Below, piece after piece: positions 57,105 through 64,000 of a DNA stretch of 64,000 nt. The notes beneath the pieces were generated by a model that worked only from the letters and a program-made list of their open reading frames with translations, did not search any database and had not been told where the DNA came from. Position 1 is the first letter of the stretch. Every line of letters starts with the position of its first letter. The DNA is from Zeus faber (taxonomy: Eukaryota > Chordata > Actinopteri > Zeiformes > Zeidae): contig OY482864.1 in the NCBI GenBank assembly GCA_960531495.1, forward strand, positions 2,673,773 through 2,737,772, read 5' to 3'. A program made the translations under genes and the position numbers.

Positions 57105-59735
57105 CATCTAACCAAAATTGACTTCCTTCACAAGACGGACAATCTCGAAAATAAGCAATAGAACTTTTGTTTTTGCTTCTTTTTACTTTCAAGATTGGTC
57201 GCTTGAACAATTTTTGGTTAATAATCGCACATGTGAGATTATTGGGATTTCTCGAAGTGAAAGAAGAGGCTTTCTCAAGAGAATGCCAGACTGTAAGAAC
57301 CACAGACCTGGCTTATTCCAATGAGAAATAAAATAATCTCACCATAATGGTAGATCCTTTTGCTGGTTTCAAATAAATTTCTAATCTAATTAAATTTGTT
57401 TGTTTTTGCATTGATATGTCTTTGGATTGCTCCCCTCTCTCTCTCTCTCTCTCTTTCTGTCTCTTTCTTTCTTGCTGCCCGTCTCAGTGACTTCCATTCT
57501 TCTGTTAACCCCCCCCCCCCCCGCTGTTTTTTTTTTCCACCTCCAGCCGATTTCTTTCCACCTTTGCTATTTTAAATTCTTCCTTTCACCCCCCCCCCCC
57601 CCATCCAGGGAACGAGGAAGATTACAAGGGCCACGTTATTCTGCGTGATGGGAGAAAAGCGGCCCCGCGATGCCCCTGGAGATCGCATCGGAACCGCTCC
57701 TTGTGAATCATGCGTAAACCCCTCCAAAGAAAAAAAAAAAAATCACATTCCCAAAAACTATGCACTCGCCGGAGCTTTTAATGTCTTGTCTGCTAATTGA
57801 GTGTCCTCTCTCAGTCCCCCCCTTTCCCCTGATGATCAGCCCTGGCAGAGGAAGGACAGGCCTGGGTCAGAGGCGAAACGTCTGAGATTTAGTTAGTCAG
57901 ACAGACAGAAGGACTGGGGGGCTGGCGAGGAGTGTGTAGGTCTTCGAATCTGCATTGCTGAGAGTTTCTGTGTGTATGCGGTTGGCCAGTTTTTTAGTTT
58001 TTGCTGGTGTGTGTTGGTGTGCATGCATCTGTAGTGTCTGTAATGCATGCATTCTTTGATTCTATGGGTTAATGGTTACGTATGCATATGCATTTACAAT
58101 ATTGCATTGAAACATTGCTTGCGTTTGCATGTATGCACCCGTGTTTAAGACTTTCAGGTATGTCTGTGTGTGTGCGTGGAACCTGTGTGTGTCTTGTGTG
58201 TCCATGTAAGTGTGGATGTGAGCTTACCAGCATTGAGCTGCCGCGGAAACCCCACTCTGCTGACCGACGCAGCATAGGAAAACACAATGAAAACATTCAG
58301 CTGTGCTCTCGCAAGATTGTTTTTGGCCGCAGAAACCCTGTACGAGGAAACACAAGCCCACCTCTATTCTACCACGGGTCTACGCAAATGTATGGATATC
58401 GGATTTTTTTCCCCCTCTTCGTCTGCGGCTGGAGCCGGGAGGCTTTGCCAAAAATTCATGAAAAAAAGTAGTCAAAAGTATTAAACTCTAAAGCTGCACC
58501 TACTTTATTTTACACAGTAGAACTGCAACAACTTTTTGCGCTCTGCAATCACAAGGTCTGGGGTGGGGGGGCTTAGGGATTAATTGTGCCACTTTTTCTA
58601 TCGATATTAAATGTTTTTGGAGGTAATTTCTGGCACCGACAATGGTTGCCATGACAACGACCGCAGGAGAAAAAAAAACAGTTATTTTTCAGTCTGCTTG
58701 TCGTGGGCAGTGCTGTGGTGAGACCTCGGCCCGGAGAAAACTGATGATTAGTTTGTGTAAGCCAACCGCTAACCAGATGGAATCTGCAGGAGTTCCAGTA
58801 AGTGAGGTTTAAGACACTGCGAGGACGGATTAGTGTTTTGTTTCACTTTCGGCCCACCTGTCTCCCCCATCCTGTCTGTCCATCACTCTACTTGGCACAC
58901 TTGTCTCACATTTCGCAGTCTTACGTCTTGCCTCTTCACTTGCTCCAAAATCAGGGAACATCAGCTCTGCTGTCTATCATCTCCCTCTCTCCAAATACTT
59001 ATGCTTACTTATATATTGTGGTATCTGTTAAGTCCTCCAAAGAACAAGTTTGGGACGTTACATTTTTTTTTAATTTCATTGTAATTGTATTTTGTATATG
59101 TTAAAATGTTATTGGATTATTACTACATCCCCTACAAGAAGGATTTGCACTCAATTATATATTTTTTAATGTTCACTCAATTATATATTTTTAATGCTCT
59201 CCTCTATACAGTATGTAACCAAAAGTTTTAGGATGGTGACTTATTTTTGTTTGTTTCCTTGGCTGTATTGTACTTATTTATAGACCTAGTCAGACCTACA
59301 AAGATCAATATTTCTGTTGGTCTTTTGTGATATTTCAGACCAAACTTAATTTATTTCAAAGCATTCATTTCAATAATTGGATTTGAGTCCGATTGTAAAG
59401 CGGCCATGATGCATTCAAGTGGAGTTCAGCTTTTGTGAACTTTTATGGCGTCAACCAATAGCAAAGCAGCATTGGCCATCTTGATCTCTGAAGGCTCTGT
59501 CCTGTTGGAGAGTTAAAAAATGAGGCGGCCACCGTACTAGCCGCCTCACATAATCCTGGTCAATACAATTCTGTGCTGGCAGAATATACATTGCTACACA
59601 AGTAGCAATTTACGTCAAGTGACCAAAAACATGCTCAAATCCAAGTGTTTCATCTTGCCTGGCAAGACGCAGTTACATCTTCACCCCCACCCCCTTCTCC
59701 TTCTTCCCCCTCCAGTCGTCCAGCCCCCAGCCAAA
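57101..59735. other. Non-coding DNA with C-runs and an exon-like patch near 57609-57710
   Basis: C-runs lie at about 57508-57522 and 57587-57602. The second is followed by ATCCAG and a short segment open in two frames, with a possible GTAAAC donor near 57710. It resembles an acceptor-exon-donor pattern, but I do not recognise the peptide. Confidence 0.35.
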
Positions 59736-59965
59736 CCTGAAGCCAAAGCCGATGCCAAGGCCGGCTGTCAACCTCATTATTAAATGCAATAGCCGTGGCT
59801 CAGGCCCTGTCTGCGCAAACATGGAAACGACGGAGTGGGGGCGGTGGGGGGTGGCGAGAAAGCAGCGGTGGGTTGGGTTGGGGGAGGGTGGGGGTGGGGA
59901 TGAGGTTTCAGTAAACGTCAGCCAGCGTCTGCTCTGTTTGGACTGCAAATTACTGCTGGCCGACG
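59736..59965. other. Possible conserved non-coding element
   Basis: GC-balanced, repeat-poor island containing ACCTCATTATTAAATGCAAT and AATTACTGCTGGCCGACGCC, next to a long (GA)n tract. Confidence 0.28.
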
Positions 59966-59981
59966 CCGTTATTATTTTACA

Positions 59982-61305
<1,324 letters not shown>

Positions 61306-61309
61306 GAGA

Positions 61310-61373
61310 AGCTCCAGTAGAGTGAGAAGTTTGTCAGTAGGCTCGGGTTGAAAATGGCAAACATATCCTTTAG
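61310..61373 (-). repeat. Unnamed dispersed repeat, copy F (partial)
   Basis: The minus strand reads AAAGGATATGTTTGCCATTT, TCAACCCGAGCC, then CTTCTCACT, the family start joined directly to a downstream block. It is the only copy in reverse orientation. Confidence 0.65.
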
Positions 61374-64000
61374 GTCAATACTGTTAATCTTCGGTCTTCA
61401 TTCTAAACATTCAACAACCGGATTCCAACACAACAATTTTGGTACAATGCATGGATGAAGGGAGGCTGAAGAAACAACTGCCAATTTCATTTACAGCATT
61501 CACATCTGACAGCTCAGCAGTTAGAGTGCGTCTGATTGGAGCACACATACATTTGTGTTTCCGAAATAGGCATGCATGTGTGACGGCGTGTTTTCTGTTC
61601 CGGGCTCGGTAAAAATATTCCCCTTAAATAGGTTTAAAAAGTCATGTGGCCAACAGGGAACGGCAGTTTTTGTACCTCAATAAAATGAATTTGGACTTTA
61701 CTGTTTGCATAACACTCTTGCGGCAACTTAATTTTCTGAAATGCTCAACTCTGCATTAAAAAAAAAAGGTGAAACATGTGATGGGTTTGGCCCCGCTGGC
61801 AATTCCTTAAGCAGAATTAAAATGCAACATTATATGGCTTGGCCAAGGTTAGTCCGTGTTAGTTGGGACGCTGTTACAGGCACTTTTCAAGCTTCTCAAT
61901 TGGGGTAATAAATTGAGTCTGATGGCTAATTTTAGGTGAAACCCAATACTCCTGGCCAAACTATGGGCCAGGGGGGACCATTTAATCAAACTATGTCTGG
62001 CGGCAACCCCCCCCCCCCCCCCCCCCCCTCAAGAAATAAGCTGAAAGGGTTTTATTTTGGATAAATATACATTTGACAAGAATCTGTTTTTTGGGGATAT
62101 TATTATCCCAAAGTGTCAGTCCATTTAATATTTTTGGCCAGCATAAGCACCAAGGTAGGGAGCCACCATTGCCAGGACTCCAACCCAATGATGTTAAGCA
62201 TGTGCCTCTTGATGTGTGCACTGAATCAGCTGATTATGCGTATTAGTCTGACCTCTTTGTTGTTGTAATAAGTAAATTCCAGATCATTGCCCAAGATAGT
62301 GTTGCTCTGTTGCTTACTGTATAAAAAACATACACTTTGAACACAGTGGCATAATAATGAACAGCTGCTAGAAACATCTATGGCATTGGATTTGTAAAAC
62401 TCATGAAATCCAAGCCGTGAAATCCAAACTATGCCACCCATTTCATGAATGTATTGATTTGACATTGTCTTTATTAAAAACCTTTATCTAAGAACTGGCA
62501 AGTGAAAACTGCATAGCATGTCAACGGGTTATGGAGATCTGGTGTATCTAAAGGGGTGGTGGTTTCTGTATCCCCGCCAACCTCGCCTCCATGAAAACAA
62601 CAGCTAGGGTAATAGAATTCCAAAAAATTGAAAACCCCAGATACCAAGACTCCAGCCACCACAAAAAACTCTCATAATTTTGGCAGATTTAGCTAGCCAT
62701 CATCAAACTGAATCTATGCAAACTTAAAGTACCTGTAAAGTGAAAATAAACATTTGATCTGATTTTGTCACACCACAAAACAATGTGTTATAAACCACTC
62801 AGCCAAGTGCAGTACCAACCAAAGACAGTACTCTCTTCTCTGAGATGCTGGGGGCGTGTCGGGTGAAGGTGCTGAAACTATTTCCAATTACGGTAATTGT
62901 GTTAAACATTTACATTGGAATAAATTCCATGTTTAAATGTCCTGCTGAAACGAGTCCTGTGTGCCTAGTTGTTCATCTCATAGTGCCGTGCTAGAATGCA
63001 GCTAATGCTAACGTAACCAAACCCTGCGTAGTGAAACCAACTGGATGGTTATTTTTTGTTCCACGTGCATAGGTTGTCCACAGGATCGGTGCCAAGACTT
63101 GGCATGAGTTCACACGCCTTCAAGACGTCTTTTACTCCAGGTGTTTATTCCCAAAACAGCATTTATCCCCGACTCTGGGCTGTTAGGATAGCTTATCACC
63201 ACTGATGCTCAGATTCTGACCCTGGTGTTTATGTAATGGAGGGGAGAGGAGGGGCCAAGCCAGGTAGGAGTACATCACATGTCCCTGATTTAGGCCCGCC
63301 CAAAAAATCTGGACCACAAAAATGGTGAGAGATACTTTATTGGTCTACCGCCACAATTCAGTACTACATCATTTTCAGTCTTTTCACATGTTTTCAGCAA
63401 TTACTTTCTAACATTTATAATATGTTTGGAAACAAATCACGGAATCCACTTTACAGGGATGTTGAAGTGGATGACAACAATTTTTGCCTGGTTGACAAAG
63501 GGCTTACAGTAATTCCTTGACATGTCTGCTCATTTCTTCATAGAAAAGTCACTTTAAGGAGACTTCAAAATGTATGCATGGAAATAAATCAATTCTACTT
63601 CAAACATTGACAAAAAGAGCCCAAAGGTCCATCATTGTCGACCATATATACTCCCTTGACTTCTTAAAAATTCCTCTGATAATCAGCTGTGGAAGTTGGG
63701 GGTGGGGGGTGTTTAGGACTCACTCAGTGGCGTCCATTTCAGAGCCTCAGCCGCCTACCAAAAGCCACACCCCACAGCCGTAAACAGTGACGCTCACAGT
63801 AAACGGGGTGATATTTAATCATAAGCCAAGGAATTCAAAGCTAACGGCTCTAATCGGCCCCCATGGCCACTGAGAAGTTGCACAGCACACAGAGAGGCAG
63901 GCACAAACTCACCGTGTCAGGTTCAAGCCAAGGGCCTTCTGGGTTTCCAAGGGGGCTAACGTTGCATAACCTTAGGGCCATGTCATGCCGCTGCAATTAA
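61374..64000. other. Non-coding DNA, with a C-run and a possible conserved block at the end
   Basis: A pure C-run of about 23 lies near 62006-62029. 61800-61945 and 63770-64000 are repeat-free with TAAT-type cores and may be conserved non-coding DNA. No coding or RNA gene is seen. Confidence 0.4.

Overview
The window looks like teleost fish nuclear DNA. It is AT-rich and intron- or intergenic-like, dense with microsatellites ((TA)n, (GT)n, (GA)n, (AAT)n) and with relics of transposable elements of the kinds found in ray-finned fish genomes. I find no convincing exon chain of a host protein gene, no rRNA and no stand-alone tRNA. Every protein-like segment I can read belongs to a mobile element, and all are broken by stops, frameshifts or deletions. 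The species cannot be named from this window.

Layout. 0-1.3 kb: two halves of an integrase-core (DDE) transposase on the minus strand, separated by about 640 bp of unrelated AT-rich DNA. 2.7-2.85 kb: (TA)n, a Tc1-type inverted-repeat remnant and a small foldback. 3.5-8.4 kb: a nearly complete L1-like LINE on the minus strand (endonuclease, reverse transcriptase, C-terminal region, then a G-rich 3' UTR). 8.5-9.3 kb: a palindromic (AAT)n(ATT)n tract, a Gypsy LTR fragment and a tRNA-derived SINE. 12.1-13.9 kb: a satellite-like mosaic with repeated ACCGGAAGTG boxes, then a minus-strand gag relic with a zinc knuckle. 16.0-17.1 kb: an internally deleted Tc1-like transposon embedded in (TA)n. 18.9-19.2 kb: the tail of an RTE-like LINE. 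22.2-29.9 kb: a large defective endogenous retrovirus on the minus strand (gag, protease, RT, RNase H, integrase, 3' LTR) without a recognisable 5' LTR or env. 30.5-31.2 kb: a long-TIR non-autonomous DNA element. 35.3-36.3 kb: the 3' half of a hAT transposon. 41.0-44.0 kb: a Ty3/Gypsy element with both LTRs; the order of its surviving domains suggests the Gmr1-like arrangement, with integrase upstream of RT. 45.6 kb: a second tRNA-type SINE. 46.9-47.25 kb: a candidate solo LTR. 50.5-51.3 kb: two small MITE-like elements with related ends. From about 53.8 kb to the end the DNA is lower in recognisable repeats and holds several islands that look like conserved non-coding DNA.

A dispersed repeat that I cannot name occurs in six copies (10.6, 30.2, 44.0, 46.1, 54.3 and 61.3 kb). 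Several near-perfect foldback hairpins (2.8, 14.0, 20.5, 38.1, 40.4 kb) are not explained by the larger elements. These, the TF-site-like sequences in two LTRs (an HNF1-type palindrome and a DR1 nuclear-receptor repeat) and the rearranged Gypsy are the parts most worth a second look. There is no sign of an operon, a CRISPR array or a prokaryotic defence system.
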